NCBI GenBank assembly: GCA_020832105.1
Contig: JAFIFH010000074.1
Span: 16,071-80,070, forward strand
Reading direction: 5' to 3'
Origin: Idiomarina sp.
GTDB taxonomy: Bacteria > Pseudomonadota > Gammaproteobacteria > Enterobacterales > Alteromonadaceae
Length of the DNA stretch: 64,000 bases
Below the pieces are notes generated by a model. It saw nothing but the letters and a program-made list of their open reading frames with translations. It was not told the DNA's origin and did no database searches. Position numbers and translations under genes: made by a program. This document shows positions 38,154 through 47,067 of this stretch, piece after piece. Each line of letters starts with the position of its first letter. Within the stretch, counting starts at the first letter, position 1.

Positions 38154-38759
38154 ATGTTTGATGCCCGTATTCTACCGATCCTGAAAACCCCGTTACGGGC
38201 GCTGGCGCGCATCGCCAACCGTGCCGGGTTTAGCGCAAACCAGGTTACTCTGGCCGGTTTTGTGCTGGGTATCGGGGCTGTGGTCGCTGTGGCTTTCGAA
38301 TACTACCTGGCTGGGCTGGCTTTACTGCTTGCTAATCGCTTAGCAGACGGTATCGATGGCGAGCTCGCCCGCTTACGCCAGCCTACCGACGCGGGCGCGT
38401 ATCTGGATATCGTGCTCGATTTTATTTTTTACAGTGCCTTTGTGTTCGCATTTATCCTCGCCGCACCTGAGCAAAATGCTTTGCCTGGTGGTTTGTTGAT
38501 GCTCTCCTTCATGGGCACCGGTGGCAGCTTTCTGGCCTTCGCCACGCTGGCGCAGAAACGAGGCATACAAAACCCCGATTACCCGAGCAAGTCCCTGCAC
38601 TATATGGGCGGTATCACCGAGGGCGGTGAGACCATCGCTTTCATGGTGCTGTTCTGCCTGTTTCCGGCGTGGTTTGATGTATTGGCATATATCTTCGCCG
38701 GGCTCTGTATCATCACTGCCATGAGCCGTATTTATGGCGGCTTCAGGGCGCTCAAATAA
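38154..38759 (+). CDS. ynjF: CDP-alcohol phosphatidyltransferase family protein (YnjF family)
   Basis: An inner-membrane enzyme of 201 residues. The CDP-alcohol transferase motif is visible as DGIDGELARLRQ followed by GAYLDIVLD, with the spaced aspartates that bind metal and CDP. The helices predicted across the protein fit the family. It begins two bases after ynjD and ends the operon. E. coli has ynjE (a sulfurtransferase) between ynjD and ynjF; that gene is absent here. The acceptor alcohol is not known. Confidence 0.9.
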   Translation: MFDARILPILKTPLRALARIANRAGFSANQVTLAGFVLGIGAVVAVAFEYYLAGLALLLANRLADGIDGELARLRQPTDAGAYLDIVLDFIFYSAFVFAFILAAPEQNALPGGLLMLSFMGTGGSFLAFATLAQKRGIQNPDYPSKSLHYMGGITEGGETIAFMVLFCLFPAWFDVLAYIFAGLCIITAMSRIYGGFRALK

Positions 38760-38909
38760 CAGATATAGCAGGGCGACGCGTCAGCTGCCATGCCATCTGG
38801 ATTTTTATGCGCTATTGTTTTCCAGCAACATGGCCCCAATCGACCCATCTCTAGCGGTTCACTGAGTGCTTTTTTGGACAGTAAGCCTAGCGTTTAACAA
38901 CCGACCTGG

Positions 38910-38934
38910 ACCCTGTAGTCAATGTCTACAGGGT
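38910..38934. terminator. Hairpin between ynjF and the EAL gene
   Basis: ACCCTGTAG pairs with CTACAGGGT over a seven-base loop in the 184-base convergent interval. Only TT follows, so it is at best a weak terminator. Confidence 0.4.
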
Positions 38935-38943
38935 TTAAGCTTC

Positions 38944-40695
38944 TCAGGTAACCAGGGTGCTACCCGGTTGGTAACGGCGTGCAAGCGCACAGCACTCATC
39001 CGCTGGCACAGGTTTGCTATACCAAAAGCCCTGAATTTCGTCACAGCCTATATCACGCAGATACGCGCAACTTGGTTCGTTCTCGACCCCTTCCGCCACA
39101 ACCCGATAACCAAGTTGCTGGGCCATGCTTACCATAGCGCTGACGATGGCCTGATTGCGTGTACCACGGTCTAAATCACGCACAAAGGCGCGATCAATTT
39201 TTACCACGTGAGCTGGCAAGTCGTGTAAATAGGTTAGCGTGTTGTAGCCGGTTCCGAAGTCATCAATGGCAATCGAGACACCTGCATCGCGAAGCGTATT
39301 TAACTGCTGCATAGCAAGTTTACTATGGCTGACGATAGCACTCTCGGTAAGTTCAAGTTCGAGCCAACGGGTGTCAACATCGGCCGCCTGTAACGCGAGC
39401 AGAATACGTTTCGCAAAGCCCGGTTCATTAAGGTTATTACCAGAGATATTCATCGCGACCTGGAGTGGACAGCCCTGGCGATGCCAATACTTGATCTGGT
39501 CAATACAGCGGTGTAACACCCAGTCGGTTAACCTACGCACAAGCGATGTACTTTCAACCAGAGGGATAAACTCAGCGGGTGAGATAGCGCCCAGCTGCGG
39601 GTGCTGCCAACGGAGCAGCGCTTCTACTGAATGGCATTTATTGGTACTGAGATTCAAGCGAGGCTGAAAGTGCAGGTATAACTGTTCCTGACTTTCCAGG
39701 GCATGGCGAAAATCATGCAAAATACTAAAGCGACGACGGTGCTCGGCATCCAGCTTTTGGGAATAAAGCACAACGTCTTGACCAGCCTGGCGCGCATCTT
39801 CGCTGGCGCTATGGGCGGTGCGGATGATATCAGCGCCCACTGCGTCACTTAGCTCAAACGGGGCGATGCCCACAACGGGGGTATGCAAAACAGGTGTCGA
39901 TTCGTTTAGCACCAATTCATTGACCAGCTGCCAGAGTGAACGGCCGGTGTTATAAATATCAGCTTCGCTACCAGTGACCAGATATAGATACTGACAGCCG
40001 CCAATATAATAAAGGCGCTCGGGATACTGTAATTGCTGCTTTAGATAGTCCGCCACTTCATGCGCCATCGTGTCGAAGCTTGGCAGTCCAATAACCCGTT
40101 GTAGTGAGCGGATTTGATTTTCATCAAACAGATCAACATGGAAAGCATACCACTGACCCTCACGCTGGTCTCTGCGCATGTCCTCAATGTCTTCACTAAA
40201 CTGATTCCGGTTCGGCAGTCCGGTGACAGGGTCAAGCCGGCCAAAGGCATGTTGTAGTTCTATTTGATCCATTACCATTGCGGCCATGTCACGCAATAGA
40301 GCACGCTCGTCATCGGTGATTTGGCGTGGCTCATGCCCTAACACACACATTGAACCTAAGGTATAACCGTCGCGGGTGGTGAGAGGGGCTCCTGCATAAA
40401 AGCGCACGCCTGACTCGGCCAGTACACTATTCTGGTAGGTGGCTGACTGAAGAAGATCTGGCACGACTAAAAAGTCGGACGTGTCCGCCACTTCACCACA
40501 ACAGGCTTTAAAGCGCGGTATCTCCCAGTGGTCTACACCAACCCGCGATTTAAACCATTGGCGGTCGTGGTCGGTGAGCGATACGGCAGCAATGGGTAGA
40601 TCAAACAACTTGATTGCCATGCGGGTGATACGATCAAAACTCTCACTAGGCGGGGTATCGAGCAAATTGAGTTGGCGTAACGTCGACAGACGCAT
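38944..40695 (-). CDS. GAF - degenerate GGDEF - EAL cyclic-di-GMP phosphodiesterase
   Basis: A 583-residue cytoplasmic protein. A GAF domain (about 15-150; DRQWFKSRVGV, GAPLTTRDGYTLGSMCVLG) is followed by a GGDEF-like domain (about 160-310), whose signature is degenerate: GGCQY (about 232). It therefore should not make c-di-GMP. The EAL domain (about 330-575) keeps the catalytic and metal ligands: EALLRW (about 355), NISGNN, ELTES, DDFGTGY (about 476), VKIDRAFV and AEGVE. It is a probable phosphodiesterase, with the GAF domain as sensor and the GGDEF remnant as possible GTP regulator. Confidence 0.92.
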   Translation of the reverse strand: MRLSTLRQLNLLDTPPSESFDRITRMAIKLFDLPIAAVSLTDHDRQWFKSRVGVDHWEIPRFKACCGEVADTSDFLVVPDLLQSATYQNSVLAESGVRFYAGAPLTTRDGYTLGSMCVLGHEPRQITDDERALLRDMAAMVMDQIELQHAFGRLDPVTGLPNRNQFSEDIEDMRRDQREGQWYAFHVDLFDENQIRSLQRVIGLPSFDTMAHEVADYLKQQLQYPERLYYIGGCQYLYLVTGSEADIYNTGRSLWQLVNELVLNESTPVLHTPVVGIAPFELSDAVGADIIRTAHSASEDARQAGQDVVLYSQKLDAEHRRRFSILHDFRHALESQEQLYLHFQPRLNLSTNKCHSVEALLRWQHPQLGAISPAEFIPLVESTSLVRRLTDWVLHRCIDQIKYWHRQGCPLQVAMNISGNNLNEPGFAKRILLALQAADVDTRWLELELTESAIVSHSKLAMQQLNTLRDAGVSIAIDDFGTGYNTLTYLHDLPAHVVKIDRAFVRDLDRGTRNQAIVSAMVSMAQQLGYRVVAEGVENEPSCAYLRDIGCDEIQGFWYSKPVPADECCALARRYQPGSTLVT

Positions 40696-40956
40696 ACTCT
40701 CGTTATTCTATAACATGCAGTACCCTCTAAAGATCAGTACTTTATTTTACAGTGATAAACATAGCAAAGAATCGAAGGTTTTGGCGGCAACGCTTAAAGT
40801 ATGATCCTAATCAAAAGAACTTATGCGCGCGTTTTGTTCGTTTGCAAAGCTTTGCTTGCTACCTTGACCACTCGCTGGCTATTGCTAGGCTAAAGGCTGA
40901 AGGAACGTAAATACATCTAGTTGAGTTACGATAACCCCCTGAGGAGAGCCGCGACT

Positions 40957-41439
40957 ATGTCCAGCCCTGAGCATAAGCAGAAAATTTGGAAACTGATTAA
41001 GGACATTAAGGTAGGCATGTTGGTGACACTGGACGGTGACACGCCTCGATCACGGCCGATGCACTTAGTGCAGGATGAATACGATGGCACACTGTGGTTT
41101 TTCACCCGACGAAGTGCTGAGAAAATATCTGAAACCCAACAAGACAATGACGTCAGTATCAGCTTTGCTGATCCCAAGCATGGCGTTTACGTGTCTATGA
41201 CTGGTAAGGGTAGGCTCACTGATAATCGTGAGCTGATTGAAAAATACTGGAATTCATTTGTTGGTGCATGGTTTCCTGAAGGCAAAGACGATCCTGACGT
41301 CGCCTTGCTGGAGATAAAAATTGAATTTGGCGAACATTGGTTGGCCGACGAGAACAAGCTGTTTCAGTTGTTTGAAATTGCCAGAGCAAATATGAAGGAC
41401 GACACACCTAATCTTGGTGAGAATGAGAAGTTCGACTAG
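40957..41439 (+). CDS. General stress protein of the pyridoxamine 5'-phosphate oxidase-like split barrel family
   Basis: A 160-residue cytoplasmic protein with the FMN-binding split-barrel blocks VGMLVTLDGDTPRSRPM, TLWFFTRRSAEKI and VSISFADPKHGVYVSMTGKG, followed by EKYWNSFVGAWFPEG. It resembles general stress protein 26-type flavoproteins. The ATG at 40957 has AGGAGAG upstream; the TTG-initiated longer reading at 40921 is not favoured. It is a monocistronic gene flanked by a divergent EAL gene and a convergent cyclase gene. Confidence 0.88.
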   Translation: MSSPEHKQKIWKLIKDIKVGMLVTLDGDTPRSRPMHLVQDEYDGTLWFFTRRSAEKISETQQDNDVSISFADPKHGVYVSMTGKGRLTDNRELIEKYWNSFVGAWFPEGKDDPDVALLEIKIEFGEHWLADENKLFQLFEIARANMKDDTPNLGENEKFD

Positions 41440-41449
41440 TGGATTAGGT

Positions 41450-41492
41450 GTCGGAGAAGAAGCTGAAACGAATGTTTAGCTTCTTCTCCGAC
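41450..41492. terminator. Strong 15-base-pair hairpin between convergent genes
   Basis: GTCGGAGAAGAAGCT pairs perfectly with AGCTTCTTCTCCGAC. AAAC and GTTT in the loop can extend the stem past one bulged base. No T tract follows on either strand, so a terminator or mRNA 3'-end stabiliser is inferred from its place between two stop codons. Confidence 0.55.
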
Positions 41493-41497
41493 GGTCT

Positions 41498-42814
41498 TCA
41501 GCGCAACGCTTTGGTTTGTAACTTAGTCTCCACTCGATTTCGACCGTTATTTTTTGCGGTATACAAGGCTTCATCGGCAAGCGCAAGGAGCGTATCGAGG
41601 CTTTGCTGCGGGTTCTCTCGCTGGGTAACACCGAAACTACAGGTTAGTTTAAATACATCCTGCTTGCCAGGTGCGTCAAACTCTAGCTGTTCGATCTTCT
41701 GCCTGAGCTTTTCAGCTACCTGGACCCCTTGTAGTAACCTGGTGTCGGGCAACGTCATCGCAAACTCTTCTCCACCAATACGACCTAGCACGTCCTCGGC
41801 ACGGAGCATCGACTTTACTGTACTGGCGATTCTTTTCAGTACATTATCCCCCGTTGCGTGGCCGTAGGTGTCGTTAACGACCTTGAAACGGTCGAGATCA
41901 AACATCACGACTGTGACGGGTTTTTCAAGCCGTTGGCATAGCTTGATCGTGCCTTCTGAACGTTCGAGAAAAAACCTGCGGTTGTAGAGTTTGGTCAGTG
42001 GGTCAGTCGTCGCATGCTCTCTTAATTCGCGTTCGGCGTGCTTGCGCTCAGTGATGTCCTGAATGGTGCCATGAAATGTTCCATTCAGATGATTAAGCCG
42101 GCCGATGAGATGGACCCAGCCAATTGTGCCGTTCGGTCTGATGATTCGGTGCTCGAAGTCCAGGGTACCCGAGTCTTTTGCCCGCTCTTCATGTTCAAGC
42201 AGCTGAGGAAGGTCTTCCGGGTGAACATGGCGCCTGAATAGCTCTACTGACGGATAGGAGTGCTCTTGGGCAAGGCCGAAAATTTTGAAAACAATGTCAG
42301 ACCAATACACCTCATCAGCTTCAATTTTCGCGTACCAATGGCCAATAGATGCAAGCTGCTGCGCTTGGCGCAGTTGTCGCTCAGACTCCTCCAGTTTCAG
42401 TTGCGCCGCTTTAAGGTCAGTAATGTCTAAAATCATACCATTCCATAAGATGGTACCTTGACTGCCTCGCGCCTGATTCGCTCTCCCTCGAACCCACTTT
42501 AACTGGTTTTCATGGTGGACTCTGAAGTCACATTGCCAGGGCAGGGCTTTATGCCTTGATACTTCGATAGAGTCTGCCACTCGGTCCAGATCGTCTGGAT
42601 GAATTAATTTCAGCACGTCTTTTGCATTCTTCGCTGAGACCGAATTATTGCCGTTTCCTTCAAACAATCGGGGACTGGCGTACGGGAAGCTAAGCTCACC
42701 CTTAGCGTCTACCTGAAATTGAAAAACAACGCCAGGCGCAACTGCAATAATTTGATTCAGTTTGTCTTCTGGATACATCGCATGCTGCGCTGCTACGTTC
42801 GAATGTTCGTGCAT
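41498..42814 (-). CDS. PAS-PAS-GGDEF diguanylate cyclase
   Basis: This 438-residue protein carries two PAS/PAC units (about 20-135 and 150-265) with the paired blocks VRGRANQARGSQG and GWVHLIGRLNHLNGTFHGTIQDITERKHAE. The C-terminal GGDEF domain (about 275-432) is intact. The active loop is GRIGGEEF (about 342-349) and the product-inhibition site RxxD is RAED, at the usual position upstream. It should make c-di-GMP in the cytoplasm under control of a signal bound by the PAS domains. GAGGG precedes the ATG. Confidence 0.92.
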   Translation of the reverse strand: MHEHSNVAAQHAMYPEDKLNQIIAVAPGVVFQFQVDAKGELSFPYASPRLFEGNGNNSVSAKNAKDVLKLIHPDDLDRVADSIEVSRHKALPWQCDFRVHHENQLKWVRGRANQARGSQGTILWNGMILDITDLKAAQLKLEESERQLRQAQQLASIGHWYAKIEADEVYWSDIVFKIFGLAQEHSYPSVELFRRHVHPEDLPQLLEHEERAKDSGTLDFEHRIIRPNGTIGWVHLIGRLNHLNGTFHGTIQDITERKHAERELREHATTDPLTKLYNRRFFLERSEGTIKLCQRLEKPVTVVMFDLDRFKVVNDTYGHATGDNVLKRIASTVKSMLRAEDVLGRIGGEEFAMTLPDTRLLQGVQVAEKLRQKIEQLEFDAPGKQDVFKLTCSFGVTQRENPQQSLDTLLALADEALYTAKNNGRNRVETKLQTKALR

Positions 42815-43058
42815 ATGGCTACCCTCTTTTTTTTCCTAATTATAACGAATATCAAGGGCCATTTATTACTTAGCATCAATAAACCTGAGTGAAAATCATC
42901 CACGCTGCGAGCAATGGGCAGGGCTTTGCGTAAGGTCATGAGCGCCGCGTACTCAGTTTGAAAGTACTTATGCAAGAACCGTGGGAATGGCTGCAGCAAG
43001 AAGAGGGGGTGCAGATGACGCTGGGCTGGCGTTAACCATGCCAGCCCAACAAAGATCA
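42815..43058. other. 244-base intergenic stretch
   Basis: I see no gene here. It contains the cyclase promoter region and the trailer of the fasciclin gene. A 21-codon reading on the plus strand from 42970 has no ribosome site and was not accepted. Confidence 0.5.
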
Positions 43059-43736
43059 TTACCCGTTATTATCGTCAGGTTGAGAGTAGAACTGGGCAGC
43101 ATCGCCCAATACCGAATCGATGCCATGCACGTAACCTTGGTTGGTTTGAATATCAGGCATATTCACACTGACATGGTCCACCATGATAGCGCCGTATGCT
43201 GAACGCAGCTCAAGGTCTTCGCCATTCAAAGTAGTGATTCGCTGAGCATTTTCATCTAAATCGCTAGCGGCATAGGCGCCCTCAACGATGTGATAGGCAA
43301 TGAAATCGTGAAATTCGTCGCTGTCATTGCCCTCGATCCAGTTGTCCCATACGCCTTCAGGTAAGCGATTCAGTGCTTCGTCGAAGGGGGCAAAAACGGT
43401 GTATTCTTGCTCTGGGTCTAAGTCGTCGAGAATGCCGGTTTGCTCGAGGGCTTGATGGAAGCGGCCAAAATATGCCTCACTACTGAGCATCTCGTCCAGT
43501 GAATGGTTAGAGTAATCGGTCGGTCTGTTTTCGTCTAAGGCTTCACGTGCCTGTTGTTCAAGCAGTTCTTCCCGTGATACCTCGCGTTCCTCTTGCTCTT
43601 GCTGTTCTTCTTCTGGTGGTTCAGGCATTTCATATTCTTGAGCCAGAGCATACCCAGAGGTACCGAGAGCAAAGCTAATAGCGATCGCAATCAACGCTGA
43701 TTTGCGTGTCGAATTGGATGTCGATGTGGTTTGCAT
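43059..43736 (-). CDS. Exported fasciclin (FAS1) domain protein, acidic linker form
   Basis: A signal peptide (residues about 11-32, ending GYALA-Q) is followed by a very acidic Glu/Gln/Pro linker (about 33-75) and one FAS1 domain. The domain has YTVFAPFDEALNRLPEGVW, FIAYHIVEG and the C-terminal YVHGIDSVL. Mature length is about 193 residues. FAS1 domains mediate adhesion in matrices; location in the periplasm or outside is inferred. A second FAS1 gene lies upstream in the same direction with a terminator between them. Confidence 0.9.
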   Translation of the reverse strand: MQTTSTSNSTRKSALIAIAISFALGTSGYALAQEYEMPEPPEEEQQEQEEREVSREELLEQQAREALDENRPTDYSNHSLDEMLSSEAYFGRFHQALEQTGILDDLDPEQEYTVFAPFDEALNRLPEGVWDNWIEGNDSDEFHDFIAYHIVEGAYAASDLDENAQRITTLNGEDLELRSAYGAIMVDHVSVNMPDIQTNQGYVHGIDSVLGDAAQFYSQPDDNNG

Positions 43737-43884
43737 GAAAAACTCCTCAAGAATTGCAGTCGTACAATAAACATTAGTGCAATGAAGTTGACTTACAAGG
43801 AGGTTAAAACAACCTTTACCTTGGTTAAGCTAACCAGGGAGGCGTTAACAGGTGTGTATAACTCGTTAAGATGAGCATGGACAT

Positions 43885-43916
43885 AAAAAAGTAGCAACCA
43901 AAGGGGTTGCTACTTT
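43885..43916 (-). terminator. Terminator of the second fasciclin gene
   Basis: On the minus strand AGTAGCAACC pairs with GGTTGCTACT over a five-base loop, then T6. It lies about 75 bases past the stop codon at 43990 and separates the two fasciclin genes. Confidence 0.88.
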
Positions 43917-43989
43917 ATGGGGGTAGGTAATTCGCCTTATCTGCCTGAAATGATGCATGTCATTTCATCATGTGGCGAAAAGCAGGGGG

Positions 43990-44601
43990 TTACTCTGTGG
44001 CAGAATACCCAGCACCCTGTTGGCTATCTAGCAACACAGTATCAATGCCATGGATATAGCCGTTTTCAGCTTCGATATCTGCATAACTGACACTTGCTGT
44101 GTTCACCATGATGGAACCAAAACTTTGCGAGATGCGTAGCTCACCATCATTCATCGTATCCTTACTTTCACGGCTCTCACCGATGTCGTCTGTACTGATA
44201 CGTTCTTCAACGATATGGTAGCTCAGTACCTCGCGCAGCTGGTCTCTGTTACCATCTTCCATCCACTCGTCCCAGGTTCCTTCTGGAAGACGCTCGAACG
44301 CTTCGTCGGTCGGTGCAAAGACGGTGTAGGAATCATCACCGTTGAGCTTATCCTTCATATCAGCGTGTTCTAAAGCCTCATGGAACATTGAGAAACGATC
44401 TTTCTCACCCAAAACCTCAACGATTTTCTTGTCGCTGTAGTCACCACCTTTTTCGTATGACTTACGCTCGCTGTCATACTCACGTTCCTGCTGGTAGTTC
44501 TGAGTCTGCTGTTGCTGATTTTGCGTCTGTGCTAGAGCACCGGCTGAAAATGTTGCTGCAACCAGGGCGGCTAGAGATGTAGTAGTAAATGCCTTTAACA
44601 T
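43990..44601 (-). CDS. Exported fasciclin (FAS1) domain protein, glutamine-rich linker form
   Basis: The signal peptide ends at ALA-Q (about residue 24) and is followed by a Gln-rich stretch (QTQNQQQQTQNYQQ) and a charged linker. A FAS1 domain follows with YTVFAPTDEAFERLPEGTW, LSYHIVEE and YIHGIDTVLL. At 203 residues it is a paralogue of the neighbour at 43059 with the same layout but a different linker composition. AGGAGG lies upstream of the ATG. Confidence 0.9.
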   Translation of the reverse strand: MLKAFTTTSLAALVAATFSAGALAQTQNQQQQTQNYQQEREYDSERKSYEKGGDYSDKKIVEVLGEKDRFSMFHEALEHADMKDKLNGDDSYTVFAPTDEAFERLPEGTWDEWMEDGNRDQLREVLSYHIVEERISTDDIGESRESKDTMNDGELRISQSFGSIMVNTASVSYADIEAENGYIHGIDTVLLDSQQGAGYSATE

Positions 44602-44878
44602 ATCTTGCTCCTCCTGTGAAAATGTTCACTTCAAAGCTAGTCAAAGGAGAGCAGCCTGCAAGGGGCAGATAATAAGGGTTTACTAATTTATAGAAAGGTT
44701 TTTAACGGGCAAATCCAGCACTGACAAAGCCCGGTTCGGGGATGCTAAAACAGGTAGAAATTAGTGCGCTTGCAGGCACTTATATTGAGCGGGAATTGTC
44801 CATATGCGGACCTGGTGAGCGCTTCATGTTGGTGCGAAAATCGTGCTAATACAGCGCTTTTTCTTTACTTAATACTTA
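44602..44878. other. Intergenic stretch upstream of the second fasciclin gene
   Basis: No gene is supported. Together with the following terminator it forms a 339-base gap holding the fasciclin promoter region; I could not pick a convincing -35/-10 pair. Confidence 0.45.
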
Positions 44879-44926
44879 CAAAAAACACTGTTTAACCTTA
44901 ATACGCACAGGCAAAACAGTGTTTTT
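44879..44926 (-). terminator. Terminator of ilvE
   Basis: AAAAACACTGTTT (44881-44893) pairs perfectly with AAACAGTGTTTTT (44914-44926) over a 20-base loop. On the minus strand, downstream of ilvE, it ends in a T run. Confidence 0.8.
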
Positions 44927-44940
44927 AACCGTCTAAATTG

Positions 44941-45942
44941 TTATCTGCTGACTTTTCGTAACCAATTATGGGTATCTTCGCGTTGGCCCCATTGAATTTC
45001 GTTTAACGCCTGGCGCAACTTCAATGTCGTTGTCCCGGGCTCGCCACTGCCAATGGTATGCTCTTCGCCATGGTGAATTAACGTACCCACTGGTGCCAAC
45101 ACTGCGGCGGTTCCGGATAATGCGGCTTCACAGCCGGGTTTGGCTGCACGTTCAAGGAGCTCTTTCACACTCAGCGACCGCTCCTGTACGTCCATCCCTT
45201 GATCGCGGGCAATCGTGAGAATCGAATCCCGGGTCACCCCATGAAGAAACGACGAGTCCAGCGACTTTGTAATCACCTCGTTGCCGTCAATGAGAATAAA
45301 GTTGGCGGCGCCGGTTTCCTGAACATCGCCTTGTGGGCAAAATAGGACCTGATCGGCCCGATAAGTCTCGCGAGCACGCAGAATAGGCCCCATAGCACTG
45401 GCATAGTTACCACCACTTTTGACCATGCCCATGTGTGCAGCACAGCGCATTGTGTCCTCTTCAACGAGTAAACGCAGCGCGGTATCACCACCACTAAAGT
45501 AAGCTCCCACTTGCGAGAGCAGTACGTACAGCATCGAGCTTTGTGATGGGGAAGCGGCTTTACCGATAGCCGCTTCCGTACCGATATGAGTGGGCCTGAT
45601 ATACATAGAGCTGGGAGGCGCCGGAATCTCATCAACCACGTCCGCGAGGCTGCTTAGAATCATGTCTTCAAGCAGTTCAGCAGGGAAGGGTGGTAAATGA
45701 AGAAGTTCGGTACTTTGTTGCATACGAGCGATGTTTCTGTCCATGCGAAATACATAGACTGAGCCATCGTCGTGCTTAAATGCCTTAAGGCCTTCAAAGC
45801 AAGTGCTTGCGTAATGGAGAACATGGGCGCCTGGGTGCAGCTGAATACTGTCACTACTGACTTTTTTGGCTGCGCTCCAGGTATTGTCTTTGAACGTCGC
45901 CAACGCCATTTCTGGCATGAACTGGGTGCCGAATGCTGCCAT
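44941..45942 (-). CDS. ilvE: Branched-chain amino acid aminotransferase (class II type)
   Basis: A PLP-dependent class IV aminotransferase that interconverts branched-chain amino acids and their 2-oxo acids. The start at 45940-45942 (MAAFGTQFMPEM) has AAGGAAAG upstream; a reading beginning 123 bases earlier adds a residue string with no family match. From this start it is 333 residues. Family blocks are LHYASTCFEGLKAF, the PLP-lysine region GMVKSGGNYASAMGP, VQETGAANFILIDG and EAALSGTAAVLAPVG. The gene stands alone, away from other ilv genes. Confidence 0.93.
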   Translation of the reverse strand: MAAFGTQFMPEMALATFKDNTWSAAKKVSSDSIQLHPGAHVLHYASTCFEGLKAFKHDDGSVYVFRMDRNIARMQQSTELLHLPPFPAELLEDMILSSLADVVDEIPAPPSSMYIRPTHIGTEAAIGKAASPSQSSMLYVLLSQVGAYFSGGDTALRLLVEEDTMRCAAHMGMVKSGGNYASAMGPILRARETYRADQVLFCPQGDVQETGAANFILIDGNEVITKSLDSSFLHGVTRDSILTIARDQGMDVQERSLSVKELLERAAKPGCEAALSGTAAVLAPVGTLIHHGEEHTIGSGEPGTTTLKLRQALNEIQWGQREDTHNWLRKVSR

Positions 45943-46092
45943 CAGTCTTTCCTTAGGGTCACAAAAAATGATTTTACCATACACCAAGTTGCATCCAGGC
46001 TGAATGTTCAGTCTGGCGATTTGCACTGCAAAGTGTATGCAATGATGAACACCTGGTGCTGACAACAGGTGGGGGTCGCAGTGAGGCGAGGC

Positions 46093-47055
46093 TTAGGTCT
46101 TTGAACTCAGGCTAGTGCGGTTTCGACCACAGTGCTTACTGCTATAGAGCGCTTTGTCCGCAGCCTCAATCCACTGAACGTGATTACTAAAGCGGGCTTC
46201 AAATTCAGCGATACCCAGGCTGACCGTTACATTGATTGCAATGCCCTCAACTTTGAAGGTATGCGACTCAATTTGTTTGCGTAAACGCTCAGCAAGCAGC
46301 AAGGCTGCCGGTGCATCTGTTTCTGGCAACAGGATAGCGAATTCCTCCCCGCCATATCGACCGGCTTTATCGGTATCCCGCAATGAGCCGCCAATAATAG
46401 AACCTATATCTTTGATCACCTGGTCACCGACGTGGTGCCCATAGTTATCGTTCACTGGCTTAAAATGGTCAATGTCGAATAAAATTAATGACCCAGTGCC
46501 TCGATATCTCGTCAGTCGATGGAACTCGTCGACCAGGCATTCTTCCCAGTGTCCACGGTTAAATAAACCACTTAAGCGGTCTGTTTGAGATAATGTTTCC
46601 AACGCGTCATTCGCGCTTTCCAAACCAAGTTTATTGATCGCGATATCGGTGACATCATAAATGAGCATACAGACGTGCGAGACCTCACCATCGGAACCCA
46701 GCAAGGGCGTTAGCGTCAGGTTCTGAAACATCAGCGGCGCCTGACTGGTCAGGGGGCGCGCGCTTTGAAAACGGAATAAGTGCGGGCGTTGCTCCCAGGT
46801 CGAGTAGGCGCGGCTCTTTAGCTTAAACACTGCGTTAATTTTGCGTTCCATCCAGTCGCGAGGGAGTTCGGGAAAAAGCTCAAACAGATTACGCTCACGA
46901 GCGGTGGACACCCTGACCCCACTATGGTTCTCCATAAAACTGTTCCATAGTTGAACCTGTCCCTGGCGGTTCAGGACCACCAGACCAACTTCGATGGTCT
47001 GCAGCATTTGCATCATCCAGTGCAAACTATCATTGTGTTTAATACTATCTACCAT
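46093..47055 (-). CDS. PAS-GGDEF diguanylate cyclase
   Basis: A 320-residue cytoplasmic protein. A PAS domain (about 10-135, GLVVLNRQGQVQLWNSFME) leads a GGDEF domain (about 155-318). The catalytic loop is GRYGGEEFAILLP and the inhibitory RxxD is RDTD just upstream. The ending ADKALYSSKHCGRNR is also typical. It begins 12 bases after the receiver-CheC gene, so the two form an operon in which the receiver may tune c-di-GMP synthesis. Confidence 0.93.
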   Translation of the reverse strand: MVDSIKHNDSLHWMMQMLQTIEVGLVVLNRQGQVQLWNSFMENHSGVRVSTARERNLFELFPELPRDWMERKINAVFKLKSRAYSTWEQRPHLFRFQSARPLTSQAPLMFQNLTLTPLLGSDGEVSHVCMLIYDVTDIAINKLGLESANDALETLSQTDRLSGLFNRGHWEECLVDEFHRLTRYRGTGSLILFDIDHFKPVNDNYGHHVGDQVIKDIGSIIGGSLRDTDKAGRYGGEEFAILLPETDAPAALLLAERLRKQIESHTFKVEGIAINVTVSLGIAEFEARFSNHVQWIEAADKALYSSKHCGRNRTSLSSKT

Positions 47056-47067
47056 GATTGATGTCCC

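Noticed and set aside
42970..43035. 21-codon reading frame (MQEPWEWLQQEEG...)
   Set aside because: It has no ribosome site and no conserved pattern, and it lies in the trailer of the fasciclin gene.
43059..44601. Fasciclin pair as a single operon
   Set aside because: A strong terminator at 43885-43916 separates the two, so they were treated as independent transcripts.
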